This document shows, piece by piece, positions 16,622-24,860 of a stretch of 64,000 nucleotides of DNA. A model generated the notes under the pieces. It saw only the letters and a list, made by a program, of their open reading frames with translations, was not told the origin of the DNA and searched no databases. Source of the DNA: Devosia sp. Root635 (GTDB lineage: Bacteria; Pseudomonadota; Alphaproteobacteria; Rhizobiales; Devosiaceae). The DNA is taken from contig NZ_LMGZ01000021.1 of the NCBI RefSeq assembly GCF_001427605.1, positions 124,001 through 188,000 on the forward strand, given 5' to 3'. Within the stretch, counting starts at the first letter, position 1, and every line of letters begins with the position of its first letter. Position numbers and translations under genes: made by a program.

Positions 16622-17650
16622 ATGGAAACCATCCTCGCGCAACTTTTGAACGGCCTCGACAAGGGCGGCGCCTATGCGCTGATCGCGCTCGGCCTCACCC
16701 TGGTTTTTGGCACGCTCGGCGTCGTCAATTTCGCCCACGGCGCCCTCTTCATGCTGGGGGCCTTCTGTGCCGTGGCCTTCCGCCAGTTCATCACCTACGA
16801 AACGGTGACGCTGGATCCCACGAAGCTGTCGCCCTGGGGCGCTCCGCTCGAAATCAAGACGCCCATGGCGCAGATCTGGTTCGGTGACTTCGGCGCCGTG
16901 CTGATCAACTGGTCGGTGCCGATCTCGATCCTGCTGGCCATTCCGGTCATGCTGGTCATCGGCATCGTCATGGAGCGCGGTCTCATCAAGCACTTCTACA
17001 AGCGCGCCCATATGGACCAAATCCTGGTCACCTTCGGCCTCGCCATCGTGCTGCAGGAAGTGGTGAAGGCCATTTTCGGGGCCAACCCGATTTCCCAGCC
17101 GATGCCGGTGGAACTGCGCGGCAGCGCCGATATCGGCGCCATGCTGGGCCTGACGCCAGGCATGGTCACCTATCCGATATGGCGGCTCATCTACTTCCTG
17201 TTCTCGGCCAGCATTATCGGGGCGGTCTTCGCCTTCCTGCGCCTGACCACCTTCGGCATGGTGGTGCGCGCCGGCATGGCGGATCGTGAAACGGTCGGCA
17301 TCCTGGGGATCAATATCGACCGGCGCTTTACCATCATGTTCGGGCTGGCCGCCGTCGTCGCGGGGCTGGCGGGCGTGATGTACACGCCGCTCGTGCCCCC
17401 CAACTATCACCTGGGCATGGACTTCCTGGTTCTCAGCTTCGTGGTCGTCGTGGTCGGCGGCATGGGTTCGCTGCCGGGCGCGGTTGCCGCCGGGTTCCTG
17501 CTGGGCATCCTGCAATCCTTCGCATCCATGACCGAGATCAAGGCGATCATTCCGGGCATTGACCAGATCATCATCTACCTCGTTGCCGTCGTCATCCTGC
17601 TTGTGCGCCCGCGTGGGTTGCTGGGCCGCCGCGGCGTCATGGAGACCTGA
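16622..17650 (+). CDS. ABC permease, LivH type
   Basis: Encodes 342 residues with about eight membrane helices and the LivH-type hallmarks GLDKGGAYALIALGLTLVFGTLGVVNFAHGALFMLG at the N-terminus and VVVVGGMGSLPGAVAAGFLLG near the C-terminus, with the EAA-type loop contacting the ATPases. It carries an insertion of about 40 residues after helix 2 (residues 57-95) compared with E. coli LivH. It forms the channel with the LivM-type subunit, whose gene begins 3 bp after its stop. Confidence 0.9.
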   Translation: METILAQLLNGLDKGGAYALIALGLTLVFGTLGVVNFAHGALFMLGAFCAVAFRQFITYETVTLDPTKLSPWGAPLEIKTPMAQIWFGDFGAVLINWSVPISILLAIPVMLVIGIVMERGLIKHFYKRAHMDQILVTFGLAIVLQEVVKAIFGANPISQPMPVELRGSADIGAMLGLTPGMVTYPIWRLIYFLFSASIIGAVFAFLRLTTFGMVVRAGMADRETVGILGINIDRRFTIMFGLAAVVAGLAGVMYTPLVPPNYHLGMDFLVLSFVVVVVGGMGSLPGAVAAGFLLGILQSFASMTEIKAIIPGIDQIIIYLVAVVILLVRPRGLLGRRGVMET

Positions 17651-17653
17651 GCC

Positions 17654-18799
17654 ATGAACATCTTCTACCTGCCCCGGCGCGATGCCATCACCCTGGCCGT
17701 TTTCGCCCTTGTCGTGCTGACCATGCCGGTCTGGCTGGTGCCGTTCGGCGCCGCCTATCCCGGCCTGATGCAGAAGTTCGCCATCTTCGCCATCTTCGCG
17801 GTGGGCTATAACGTCCTCTTCGGCCTGACGGGCTATCTCAGCTTCGGTCACGCCGCCTTTCTGGGCGTCGGTTCCTATACCGCGGTCTGGACCTTCAAGC
17901 TGATGACCATGAACGTCATCCCGGCGATGATCTTCGCAGTCATCGTTTCGGGCCTGTTCGCGCTGGCCATCGGCTTTGTCAGCCTGCGGCGCTCGGGCAT
18001 CTACTTTTCCATCCTGACGCTGGCCTTTGCCCAGATGTGCTACAATCTCGCCTATTCGGTGCTGACGCCGATCACCAATGGCGAGACGGCCCTGCAGCTC
18101 ACCATGAACGACCCGCGCGTTCTTGACCTGATGTTTTCCGAGCGTGGCGCGGGCCTGCCCTCGCCGTCGCTGCTGGGACAGGGCATGTCGGGCATCGAGG
18201 CCTTCTATGTGGTGGCCGTGGTCCTGCTCATTGCCTTCTACATCGCCCAGAAGATTTTCGTATCGCCCTTCGGCATGATGCTGCGCGCCATCAAGTCCAA
18301 CCAGACGCGCATGCACTATACCGGCTTCAACACCCGGCCCTATGCGCTGACGGCCTTTGTCATCTCCGGCATGTATGCGGGCCTCGCCGGCTCGCTGCTG
18401 GCGGCAACCGACCCGCTGGCCGGGGCCGAGCGCATGCAGTGGACGGCATCGGGCGAAGTGGTGCTGATGACCATTCTCGGCGGCGTGGGCACCTTGATCG
18501 GGCCGGTCATCGGGGCCTGGCTGATCAAGTATTTCGAAAACATCTTCTCCGGCTTCAACGATGCCATGCTGCATCACACCTTCTCCTGGCTGCCGCAGGG
18601 CGCACAGGATGTGGTTGTCGCCATAACGAGCAAGTTCGTCGGCGAGGGCTGGCAGCTTTCGCTCGGCCTCATCTTCGTCCTCGTCGTGGTCTTCCTGCCC
18701 GGTGGTGTCATGGAAGGCATAAGGCGCTTTTCCTCGCTCTTCCGAAACCGGCGCGAGCCTGGCCCGACCGGGGCCCTCAAGACCAGCCCCGCGGAATAG
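17654..18799 (+). CDS. ABC permease, LivM type
   Basis: Encodes 381 residues. Typical LivM features are [35 protein letters not shown] in the N-terminal part, [17 protein letters not shown], and [22 protein letters not shown] toward the C-terminus. A loop insertion sits at about 140-180, as in many alphaproteobacterial homologues. Second half of the membrane channel for the solute bound by the Tat-exported binding protein. Confidence 0.9.
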   Translation: MNIFYLPRRDAITLAVFALVVLTMPVWLVPFGAAYPGLMQKFAIFAIFAVGYNVLFGLTGYLSFGHAAFLGVGSYTAVWTFKLMTMNVIPAMIFAVIVSGLFALAIGFVSLRRSGIYFSILTLAFAQMCYNLAYSVLTPITNGETALQLTMNDPRVLDLMFSERGAGLPSPSLLGQGMSGIEAFYVVAVVLLIAFYIAQKIFVSPFGMMLRAIKSNQTRMHYTGFNTRPYALTAFVISGMYAGLAGSLLAATDPLAGAERMQWTASGEVVLMTILGGVGTLIGPVIGAWLIKYFENIFSGFNDAMLHHTFSWLPQGAQDVVVAITSKFVGEGWQLSLGLIFVLVVVFLPGGVMEGIRRFSSLFRNRREPGPTGALKTSPAE

Positions 18800-18808
18800 G
18801 AGAGCGTC

Positions 18809-19579
18809 ATGTCGGAAACCAAAAGTAATGTCGTTCTGCATGTGGCCGACGTCCACAAGCGCTTCGGGGGGCTGCATGCCCTCGCCGATATCGATCTGCA
18901 GGTCGAGGAAGGCCAGACCCACGCCATCATCGGGCCGAACGGGGCCGGCAAGTCGACCCTGCTCAACGTGATCATCGGCAAGCTGGCGCCCAGCAGCGGC
19001 GCCGTCGTGTTCGACGGCAATGTTCTCACCGGCCGCAAGCCCTATGAGATCAACCAGATGGGCATCGCAAGGGTGTTCCAGACACCCGAGATTTTCACCG
19101 ACCTCAGCGTGCTGCACAATGTGATGATACCCGCCCTCGCCCGCCGCGACGGCGCGTATAAATTCAACATATTGCGGGCGCTGGAGCGGGAAACCGCGAT
19201 CCGCCAGGAAGCCGAGGCGATGCTCGAGGATGTGGGCATGCACAGCAGCCGCGACATGGCGGCCGGCAGCCTCAGCCGTGGCGACAAGCGCCGCATGGAA
19301 CTGGCCATGTGCCTGATCCAGCATCCGCGCCTGCTGCTGCTGGATGAGCCGACCGCCGGCATGAGCCGCCACGACACCAACACCACGATCGAGCTGCTCA
19401 AAAAGATCAAGAGCCGCGGCATGACCAAGGTCATCATCGAGCACGACATGCATGTCGTGTTCTCTCTGGCCGACAAGATATCGGTGCTTGCCCAGGGCCG
19501 GATCATCGCCGACGGTACGCCCGACCAGGTGCGCGGCAACCCCAAAGTGCAGGAAGCCTATCTCGGGGGGGCCCATTGA
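18809..19579 (+). CDS. ABC ATP-binding protein, LivG type
   Basis: Encodes 256 residues: Walker A GPNGAGKST, the LivG-type MGIARVFQTPEIF, Walker B LLLLDEPTAGMS and switch His in IIEHDM. The ABC signature reads GSLSRGDKRRMELAM, so the usual SGGQ is SRGD; variation here is common in LivG-like proteins. Hydrolyses ATP to drive import. GGAGAG precedes the ATG; its TGA overlaps the ATG of the next ATPase by one base. Confidence 0.9.
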   Translation: MSETKSNVVLHVADVHKRFGGLHALADIDLQVEEGQTHAIIGPNGAGKSTLLNVIIGKLAPSSGAVVFDGNVLTGRKPYEINQMGIARVFQTPEIFTDLSVLHNVMIPALARRDGAYKFNILRALERETAIRQEAEAMLEDVGMHSSRDMAAGSLSRGDKRRMELAMCLIQHPRLLLLDEPTAGMSRHDTNTTIELLKKIKSRGMTKVIIEHDMHVVFSLADKISVLAQGRIIADGTPDQVRGNPKVQEAYLGGAH

Positions 19580-20349
19580 TGAGCGCCATCGCCATGGAGA
19601 CCCAGATCATGTCGGACAGCCAGGCCGCCAGCGTCGAAACCACGCGGCCCTTCTTCTCGATCCGCGACATGCACGCCTATTACGGCGAGAGCTACATCGT
19701 GCAGGGTGTATCGCTCGACATCCGCCAGGGTGAAATCCTGGCTTTGCTCGGCCGCAACGGCGCCGGCAAGACGTCGACGCTGCGCACCATCGCCCGCACC
19801 GACAATCCGCAGATGCGGCAGGGCGAGATCTGGCTCGATGGCCAGGCCGTCCACCAGATGAAGTCCTATGAAGCGGCCCGCGCCGGCATCCAGCTGGTGC
19901 CCGAGGATCGCCGCATCATTTCGGGTCTCACCGTAGAAGAGAACATCGCCCTGGCCAAGGTGGCGCCCGGCAATGGCTGGAGCCTTGAGCAGATCTACGA
20001 AAGCTTCCCACGGCTGGCCGAACGCCGCAAGCAGGAGGGTGTGACCCTGTCGGGCGGCGAGCAGCAGATGCTGGCCATTGCCCGCGCTTTGGCCCGCAAC
20101 CTCAAGCTGCTGCTGCTCGACGAGCCTTATGAAGGGCTGGCGCCGGTCATCGTTCACGAGATCGAGCGCATCCTGCATTCGATCAAGCCGCTGGGCATCA
20201 CCACCATTATCGTCGAACAGAACGCCGTGGCCGCCCTCAAGCTGGCCGACCGCGCCGTCATCCTCGATACCGGCGAAGTCGCCTTCGCCGGGACCGCCAA
20301 GGAGGTTCTCGACAATACCGAACTTCGCCACGAATATCTGGCGATCTAG
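19579..20349 (+). CDS. ABC ATP-binding protein, LivF type
   Basis: Encodes 256 residues with Walker A GRNGAGKTS, LivF-like LVPEDRRIISGLTVEENI, signature LSGGEQQMLAIARAL and Walker B LLLLDEPYEGLAP. Pairs with the LivG-type subunit to power the importer. The ATG at 19579 overlaps the preceding stop (TGATG); a TTG at 19576 is in frame but less likely. About 33 residues precede the ABC core (MSAIAMETQIMSDSQAA...), longer than in E. coli LivF. Last gene of the operon; a hairpin follows. Confidence 0.9.
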   Translation: MSAIAMETQIMSDSQAASVETTRPFFSIRDMHAYYGESYIVQGVSLDIRQGEILALLGRNGAGKTSTLRTIARTDNPQMRQGEIWLDGQAVHQMKSYEAARAGIQLVPEDRRIISGLTVEENIALAKVAPGNGWSLEQIYESFPRLAERRKQEGVTLSGGEQQMLAIARALARNLKLLLLDEPYEGLAPVIVHEIERILHSIKPLGITTIIVEQNAVAALKLADRAVILDTGEVAFAGTAKEVLDNTELRHEYLAI

Positions 20350-20352
20350 AGC

Positions 20353-20415
20353 TACCCTGGGCCTTTCGACCAAGGCATTCCGCCAATCTCACCTCTCCCT
20401 GAGAGGCCCAGGGTA
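20353..20415 (+). terminator. Long hairpin after the ABC-importer operon
   Basis: A perfect 12-bp stem, TACCCTGGGCCT at 20353-20364 and AGGCCCAGGGTA at 20404-20415, begins 4 bases after the last stop and is followed by AGTTTTGAG. The 39-base loop contains TCACCTCTCCCTGAGAGG, a fragment like the CTCTCCC repeats elsewhere in the window. Probably an intrinsic terminator or 3'-end stabiliser. Confidence 0.5.
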
Positions 20416-20487
20416 AGTTTTGAGTACAATGGCCACGGGCCTTTGCTTAGTGGTTGGGGGGCACGCCCCTCACCCACTCACAATCGC

Positions 20488-20569
20488 TTCCCCCGGACTT
20501 GATCCGGGGGGTCTTCATCCGCTTGTGCCGCGTGGAGAGCGACCCGCGGATCAAGTCCGCGGGAAGCGC
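20488..20569. repeat. Paired REP-like palindromes (GGACTTGATCC type)
   Basis: Two inverted copies of one unit: CTTCCCCCGGACTTGATCCG at the left and, reversed, CTTCCCGCGGACTTGATCCG at the right, each able to fold on itself and with each other. The element fills the gap between the importer operon and pxpA, which converge here. Similar pairs occur at 46625 and 47903. The rest of the 243-bp gap (20350-20592) holds the terminator hairpin and nothing else I can see. Confidence 0.7.
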
Positions 20570-20592
20570 CGAGGGATGGGAGAGCCGGCGCC

Positions 20593-21351
20593 CTACTCCG
20601 CTATTTCCGGCACGTCGGCCCTGATGTCGATCCCCTCGGCCTCCAGCGCGTCGCGCAAATCCCGCGCCAGATCGACCGCGCCCGGCGTATCGCCATGCAG
20701 GCAGATCGATCGTGCCGTGGATTTGAGCACCGTGCCGTCGATGGCGACGATCTCGCCCGTCTTGGCCAAGCGCAGGCAGCGCGCAATCACCGCTTCGGCA
20801 TCATGGATCACCGCGCCTTCCTGGGTGCGCGGCACCAGCAGGCCGTCGCCCGTATAGGCCCGGTCGGCATAGGCCTCGCGGATCAGCGGCATGCCCACGG
20901 CCTTGGCCGCCCGCACCTGCTCGCTATTGTCGAGCGCCAGCACCGCCATTTTCGGGTCCATGGCCTGGATGGTGGCGAAAATACCCACGGCAAAGGCCAG
21001 TTCCTCCGCCGTCTGGTTGGCCAGGGCACCATGCAGCTTCACATAGCTGAGCGGCACGCCGACCTCGTCGGCGATGAAGCGGATGAGGAAAAGCTGGCTG
21101 CGGATTTGCCCGAGCAACTGATCGAGCGGCATCACCACGCGAAAACGGCCGAACCGCTTGGGGTCGGCATAGCCCGGATGCGCCCCGGCCCGCACCCCGC
21201 GCGCCTTGCATGTCTTCAGGATATGTCGGATCGTCGGGGCGTCGCCGGCATGACCGCCACAGGCGATGGAGGCGCTCGAAACGATATCGAGCAGGTCCTC
21301 GTCGGTCCCCATGCCCTCGCCCAGATCGGCATTGAGATCGATCGACGTCAT
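20593..21351 (-). CDS. pxpA: 5-oxoprolinase subunit A (LamB/YcsF family)
   Basis: Encodes 252 residues of the LamB/YcsF family: SIDLNADLGEGMGTDEDLLDIVSSASIACGGHAGD, then GAHPGYADPKRFGR and SYVKLHGAL, the conserved metal and active-site segments. With PxpB and PxpC it forms the prokaryotic ATP-dependent 5-oxoprolinase that opens pyroglutamate to glutamate, a damage-clearing function. Third gene of pxpB-pxpC-pxpA, overlapping pxpC by 4 bp (ATGA). Confidence 0.93.
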   Translation of the reverse strand: MTSIDLNADLGEGMGTDEDLLDIVSSASIACGGHAGDAPTIRHILKTCKARGVRAGAHPGYADPKRFGRFRVVMPLDQLLGQIRSQLFLIRFIADEVGVPLSYVKLHGALANQTAEELAFAVGIFATIQAMDPKMAVLALDNSEQVRAAKAVGMPLIREAYADRAYTGDGLLVPRTQEGAVIHDAEAVIARCLRLAKTGEIVAIDGTVLKSTARSICLHGDTPGAVDLARDLRDALEAEGIDIRADVPEIAE

Positions 21352-22241
21352 GGTCCGCGGCTCCGCAACAGCGCATGGGCATGTTCCACACTCACCGGCC
21401 GGAAGGCAACGGGCGTTCCTGGTCGCAATTGCGCGAAGCGGTCGAGATCGGCCGAGATGACCGTGGCGATGCGGGGATAGCCGCCGGTCGGCTGGTGGTC
21501 GCGCATCAGCACGATGGGCGTGCCATCGCCCAGGATCTGGATATCCCCCGGCACGATGGCGTCCGAGGCCAGCGACAGGATCGCCGCATCGGCCATGACG
21601 CCCCCCGCATCCTCCAACCGCACCCCCATGCGATCGAGCCGCGGCGAGACGACGAACTCGGCAGCGACAAAACGCTGGCGCTGCTCGGACGAGAACAGGT
21701 CCGCATGCAATCCCCAGGTCACACGGACCGGCCCGGCGCCGGCATCGGCCGGCTTCATCGCCGAAGCGGCCGCGCGAGCGCCCCCGCTCAGCGCGATCAC
21801 ATCCCCTGCCCGCAGCACCCGCCCATCGAGCCCGCCCAGCCGCGCCCGGCTGCTGGTGGCGATGCTGCCCATGACCGGCGCGATGCCGATATCGGCGTCA
21901 AAGCGCAGATAGCCGTAATTACCCCACCGGCCCGGCGTCACCGCCAGCACATCGCCCGCCGCCAGTGTCACCGCTCCCGGCCAGTCCAGCACCGCGCCGT
22001 TGTGCCTTATGACAAAATCGCCGCCGGCAAAGCCGACCCGGCATTGCCCGTGCGCCAACCTGATGTCCAGCCCGGCCATGGTGAATTCGATGCCGCCTGC
22101 GCCGCCCGCCCCGGCACGGGCATAGGCGCCCTCATCCATCGGCCCCGAGGCGCTGATGCCATGCCGCAGCATGCCGAAGCGTCCCTCATCCTGGATGCTG
22201 GTTAGCGGCCCGGCCCGCAGAATGGTCAGCGCGGCACTCAC
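21348..22241 (-). CDS. pxpC: 5-oxoprolinase subunit C (biotin-dependent carboxyltransferase family)
   Basis: Encodes 297 residues of the KipA/allophanate hydrolase subunit 2-like family: LTSIQDEGRFGMLRHGISASGPMDEGAY, VTWGLHADLFSSEQRQRF, RMGVRLE and the C-terminal LMRDHQPTGGYPRIATVISADLDRFAQLRPG. It partners PxpB in the ATP-dependent 5-oxoprolinase. Start and stop overlap its neighbours by 4 bp each, so the three subunits are translationally coupled. Confidence 0.92.
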   Translation of the reverse strand: MSAALTILRAGPLTSIQDEGRFGMLRHGISASGPMDEGAYARAGAGGAGGIEFTMAGLDIRLAHGQCRVGFAGGDFVIRHNGAVLDWPGAVTLAAGDVLAVTPGRWGNYGYLRFDADIGIAPVMGSIATSSRARLGGLDGRVLRAGDVIALSGGARAAASAMKPADAGAGPVRVTWGLHADLFSSEQRQRFVAAEFVVSPRLDRMGVRLEDAGGVMADAAILSLASDAIVPGDIQILGDGTPIVLMRDHQPTGGYPRIATVISADLDRFAQLRPGTPVAFRPVSVEHAHALLRSRGP

Positions 22242-22906
22242 GACACCGCCTCAAAGGTCACGATATCGCCGGCGCCCAGCCGCGTCGGCGGCTCGGCGGC
22301 CGGATCGAAATTGCGGAAATCCGTATGCCCGATCACATGCCAGCCCGTCGGCATCTCCGTCGCCGCGATCGCTGTCTGCCCGGCCGCGAACAGCACGCTT
22401 CCGGCCGGCACCGTCGGGCGAACCGTCGTCAGTCGCGGCAGGCTCAGCGATTCGGGATGCAGCCCGCAATAGACGAAACCGGGCGCAAAGCCCGTCGCCA
22501 GCACCCGCAGCGGCGCGGCATTGTGCGCGGCAATGAAATCGGCGGCGGACAGACCCAGCAGCGCCGCGACCGCATCGAGGTCCGGCCCGTCAAATCGCGT
22601 GGCGATGGTCCAACGCGCCGTCGCCGGAGCCGCGTCGCCCAGCCCGAACAGCCGCAGCCGCAGCTCCCCGGCAATCGTCGCGAACGCCGAGGCCAGCGGG
22701 TCGTAGCGCAACAGCACCGAGACCAGGTTGGGCACGATCTCGACCACGCCCGCGATCGGCTTGCGATCCAGCGCCAACGCCAGCGCAATGGCGGCGCGGT
22801 TGGCCGCGTCGGTCAGCGCCGTGCCAAAACGCACCAGGAGAGCGCTATCGCCGAGCGGAACGATCGTCGGCGTGGGAAATGTCTGGGGGGCGGACGAGCC
22901 AGCCAC
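22238..22906 (-). CDS. pxpB: 5-oxoprolinase subunit B (KipI/allophanate hydrolase subunit 1 family)
   Basis: Encodes 222 residues: PLGDSALLVRFG near the start, GVVEIVPNLVSVLLRYDPL, ATGFAPGFVYCGLHPESLSLPRL and GSVLFAAGQTAIAATEMPTGWHVIGHTDFRNFDP, the conserved core of PxpB/KipI. First gene of the operon. The start is GTG, with GAGGAGG 8 bases upstream, which fixes it. The 5' region (22907-23127) contains a palindromic repeat and no other gene. Confidence 0.92.
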   Translation of the reverse strand: MAGSSAPQTFPTPTIVPLGDSALLVRFGTALTDAANRAAIALALALDRKPIAGVVEIVPNLVSVLLRYDPLASAFATIAGELRLRLFGLGDAAPATARWTIATRFDGPDLDAVAALLGLSAADFIAAHNAAPLRVLATGFAPGFVYCGLHPESLSLPRLTTVRPTVPAGSVLFAAGQTAIAATEMPTGWHVIGHTDFRNFDPAAEPPTRLGAGDIVTFEAVS

Positions 22907-23067
22907 GACGCAGCCTCCTCGGCCGGAACATGCGGCAAGTCCTGCTGGACCCGCCCGGATCAGTCAACCCGGTCCATAAGCGGCGGAACTCTGCCGCGCT
23001 CGGAAGACCGTTCGATAGCGCCGTTGCCCTCGGGCAGCGGCCGGATTTGACCTGCCGGGCATCCGGA

Positions 23068-23111
23068 GCGCTTTCAGAAAAAGTGGACACCACTTTTCGG
23101 TTCGAAAGCGC
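23068..23111. repeat. Palindromic element with AAAGTGGACACCACTTTT core
   Basis: A nested palindrome: outer arms GCGCTTTC (23068-23075) and GAAAGCGC (23104-23111) enclose AAAAGTGGACACCACTTTT. Elements with this core are widespread intergenic repeats in Rhizobiales genomes. It lies between the start of pxpB and the stop of a small minus-strand gene. A shorter relative (CCGAAAGTGGCCCCGGTTTCGG) occurs at 24560-24581. Confidence 0.65.
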
Positions 23112-23127
23112 GACCACTGGAAACCCG

Positions 23128-23304
23128 TCAGTTGGGGTCTTTGCCGTCCTGTTCGATCACGGCATCGAAAAGCTCCCTGGCCTGCCCGACGCCGATCGCC
23201 TCGATGGCGACAGCGGCAATGGCAGCGAACAGCTCTGCGATTTCCTGGGGATCGGTGATTTCGGCGTCGTCGTCTTCGGCGTCGGCGTTGATCAGAGTGA
23301 ACAC
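23128..23304 (-). CDS. Small acidic protein, 58 residues
   Basis: A short open frame with GTG start at 23304 and GGAGG 9 bases upstream. The product (MFTLINADAEDDDAEITD...FDAVIEQDGKDPN) is strongly acidic, with an Asp/Glu-rich N-terminus and a hydrophobic central helix (IAELFAAIAAVAIEAIGVG). I do not recognise it. The ribosome binding site, codon-like third-position GC and its lying on the same strand as the 77-residue gene just upstream make it a plausible real gene. Confidence 0.45.
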   Translation of the reverse strand: MFTLINADAEDDDAEITDPQEIAELFAAIAAVAIEAIGVGQARELFDAVIEQDGKDPN

Positions 23305-23423
23305 AATAACGCGCCTCCAAGTTAGCCAATGGAGGCAGTGTGCGGCGATTCCCGTTACGGAATAAATAATGGAAATTGCGGGCTGCCCGGCCGGAGGGCA
23401 ATTGCCAGAAAGGGCAGCCGCCC

Positions 23424-23657
23424 TTACTCTTCCGGCGCCGTATTTGCCTCTAACCAGGATTCTATGTCGTCGAGGCTTGCCGAAAACGGCTTGGGCACAT
23501 TTCCGAAAAGGATATTGAAGCTCTCGTCACGAATGGCATGGCCGCCGGCATGTCCGAGCACCTTCATCTTCTCGTCGGTGAGAATGGTCAGCCCATAGCG
23601 CGCAGCAAAACGCTTGAGCCTGCGCATGCGCGATGCATCAAATTCCTTGCGGCTCAC
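23424..23657 (-). CDS. Small hypothetical protein, 77 residues
   Basis: Encodes MSRKEFDASRMRRLKRFAARYGLTILTDEKM..., a basic N-terminal half and an acidic C-terminus (SWLEANTAPEE). GTG start with GGGAGG 7 bases upstream. The N-terminal helix rich in Arg/Lys could contact nucleic acid, but no known domain is visible. Same strand as the 58-residue gene, 119 bp apart. Confidence 0.5.
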   Translation of the reverse strand: MSRKEFDASRMRRLKRFAARYGLTILTDEKMKVLGHAGGHAIRDESFNILFGNVPKPFSASLDDIESWLEANTAPEE

Positions 23658-23805
23658 GGCAACCTCCCGACAATCGAGAGCGGTCTAGCGCCGATGCGGC
23701 TGCGCCACAAGCACATATGATCTGGCACCCATTGCATGCAGCAGAGCGCCTTTCCAAGATGCCGCCAATTCGATAGCATCACGCCTGAATATAGGGGGCA
23801 TGAAC

Positions 23806-24549
23806 ATGCCAATAGCTGTCAAAGTCTTCGGGCTGCTTGCAGAGGATGCTTATAATCCCGGCAATCTTGGCTATCCCATCTTTGACAAGATACTTCCGCA
23901 GGGCGGCTGGAACGGGTTTCAGGCCGTCGCTTACATTCTGGGAAGCGGCGTCGTGGTCGCCTTCAGGGGGACGCAGCCCAAAAGTGCCGGCGGAAAGGGC
24001 GACCTGCTTGCCGATCTGGCGCTCGGTGCCGGCGCCAATTCGGACTATTTTTCGGCCGGGGAACGCTTCGTTGCCCTTGTGCAGGAGCGACGCAAAGTCG
24101 TTGCGGTCTGCGGGCACTCACTGGGCGGCGCCATTGCGCAGGTTGTCGGCAACCGCATGAACCTGCCTATCGTGACATTCAATGCGCCGGGCGTTGCCGT
24201 GCTGGCCTCGCGCAACATCGCGGCGGCGAGCAACGCAGGCACACAGATCAGGGTGACCGGCATGATCGCCAGCGCCGCTGTCTATCCCGGCCAGGCCATC
24301 CGCGACATGAAGGCAGCATTCCGGCCGGTCAGCGGCCTCAATATTCGCCTGGAAGCCGACCCGGTCAGCCAGGTCGGCATCCACTATGGCGAGATCAGGA
24401 CAGTTCCCCAGACGTCGTTCGAAGGCCTCGAAAAAGGAAAATACATCGAGGCGGGCCTGGGCCCGGTCGACCGCCGCCTGGCAGCCCATGGCATCGATAC
24501 GGTCAACAAGGTCCTGAAGGTGAGCGCCGTCGGCGCGGAAGTCATCTAA
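23806..24549 (+). CDS. Class-3-lipase-like alpha/beta hydrolase
   Basis: Encodes 247 residues. The nucleophile elbow GHSLGG carries Ser105, and VVVAFRGTQ upstream is the oxyanion-strand signature of lipase class 3 and Mbeg1-like proteins. FNAPG and LEADPVSQ provide the usual later strand and candidate catalytic Asp. No signal peptide, so it may act in the cytoplasm or be exported another way. ATG 23806 sits 7 bases after AGGGGG; ATG 23800 is too close to it. Substrate unknown. A degenerate palindrome and tRNA-Ser follow. Confidence 0.75.
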   Translation: MPIAVKVFGLLAEDAYNPGNLGYPIFDKILPQGGWNGFQAVAYILGSGVVVAFRGTQPKSAGGKGDLLADLALGAGANSDYFSAGERFVALVQERRKVVAVCGHSLGGAIAQVVGNRMNLPIVTFNAPGVAVLASRNIAAASNAGTQIRVTGMIASAAVYPGQAIRDMKAAFRPVSGLNIRLEADPVSQVGIHYGEIRTVPQTSFEGLEKGKYIEAGLGPVDRRLAAHGIDTVNKVLKVSAVGAEVI

Positions 24550-24634
24550 AGCAAGTCTGCCGAAAGTGGCCCCGGTTTCGGGAGACATGCGTAAAAGCAA
24601 AGAGCCAATGCACCGAGCGCAGCATCGGCGGCAG

Positions 24635-24724
24635 TGGCGGGTAGGGAGGGATTCGAACCCCCGGAAGGCTTTCACCTTCGCCGGTTTTCAAGACCGGAGC
24701 AATCAACCGCTCTGCCACCTACCC
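24635..24724 (-). tRNA. tRNA-Ser (anticodon TGA)
   Basis: Read on the minus strand it starts GGGTAGGTGGCAGAG and ends in an encoded CCA. The acceptor stem GGGTAGG pairs with CCTACCC, there is a long variable arm (GCGAAGGTGAAAGCCTTC), the T-loop is GGTTCGAATCC, and the anticodon loop CTTGAAA gives anticodon TGA at 24688-24690. The 90-nt class II shape confirms serine. Confidence 0.95.
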
Positions 24725-24773
24725 GTCGGGTCAGCCTTTAACCGCACCGGACCGGGCTGTCCAGAGTCGGCTG

Positions 24774-24857
24774 TCACGCCGTCGTGGTTCGAGGGTCGCT
24801 GCGCTCCCCGCCTCACCATGAGGGCCGCTGGAACACCTCGCCACGAGCAGCCCTCAA
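24774..24857. repeat. Degenerate copy of the 130-bp inverted repeat
   Basis: The left arm (CACGCCGTCGTGGTTCGAGG..., then CCTCACCATGAGGGC) and the start of the right arm (GCAGCCCTCA) are present. The rest of the right arm is missing, and the qorA stop codon begins at 24861. The spacer GGAACACC matches the copy at 28983. It lies between tRNA-Ser and the 3' end of qorA. Confidence 0.8.
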
Positions 24858-24860
24858 AGG

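Noticed and set aside
16526-19576. A 1016-codon open frame on the minus strand opposite the ABC-importer genes
   Set aside because: The plus strand encodes four clear ABC proteins with conserved motifs and overlapping starts. The opposite frame is rich in His, Gln, Asp and Arg without any domain, as expected from high-GC antisense frames.
24635-24724. tRNA-Ser as an integration site for a mobile island
   Set aside because: No integrase and no direct repeat of the tRNA 3' end are found nearby; the flanking genes look like ordinary chromosome.
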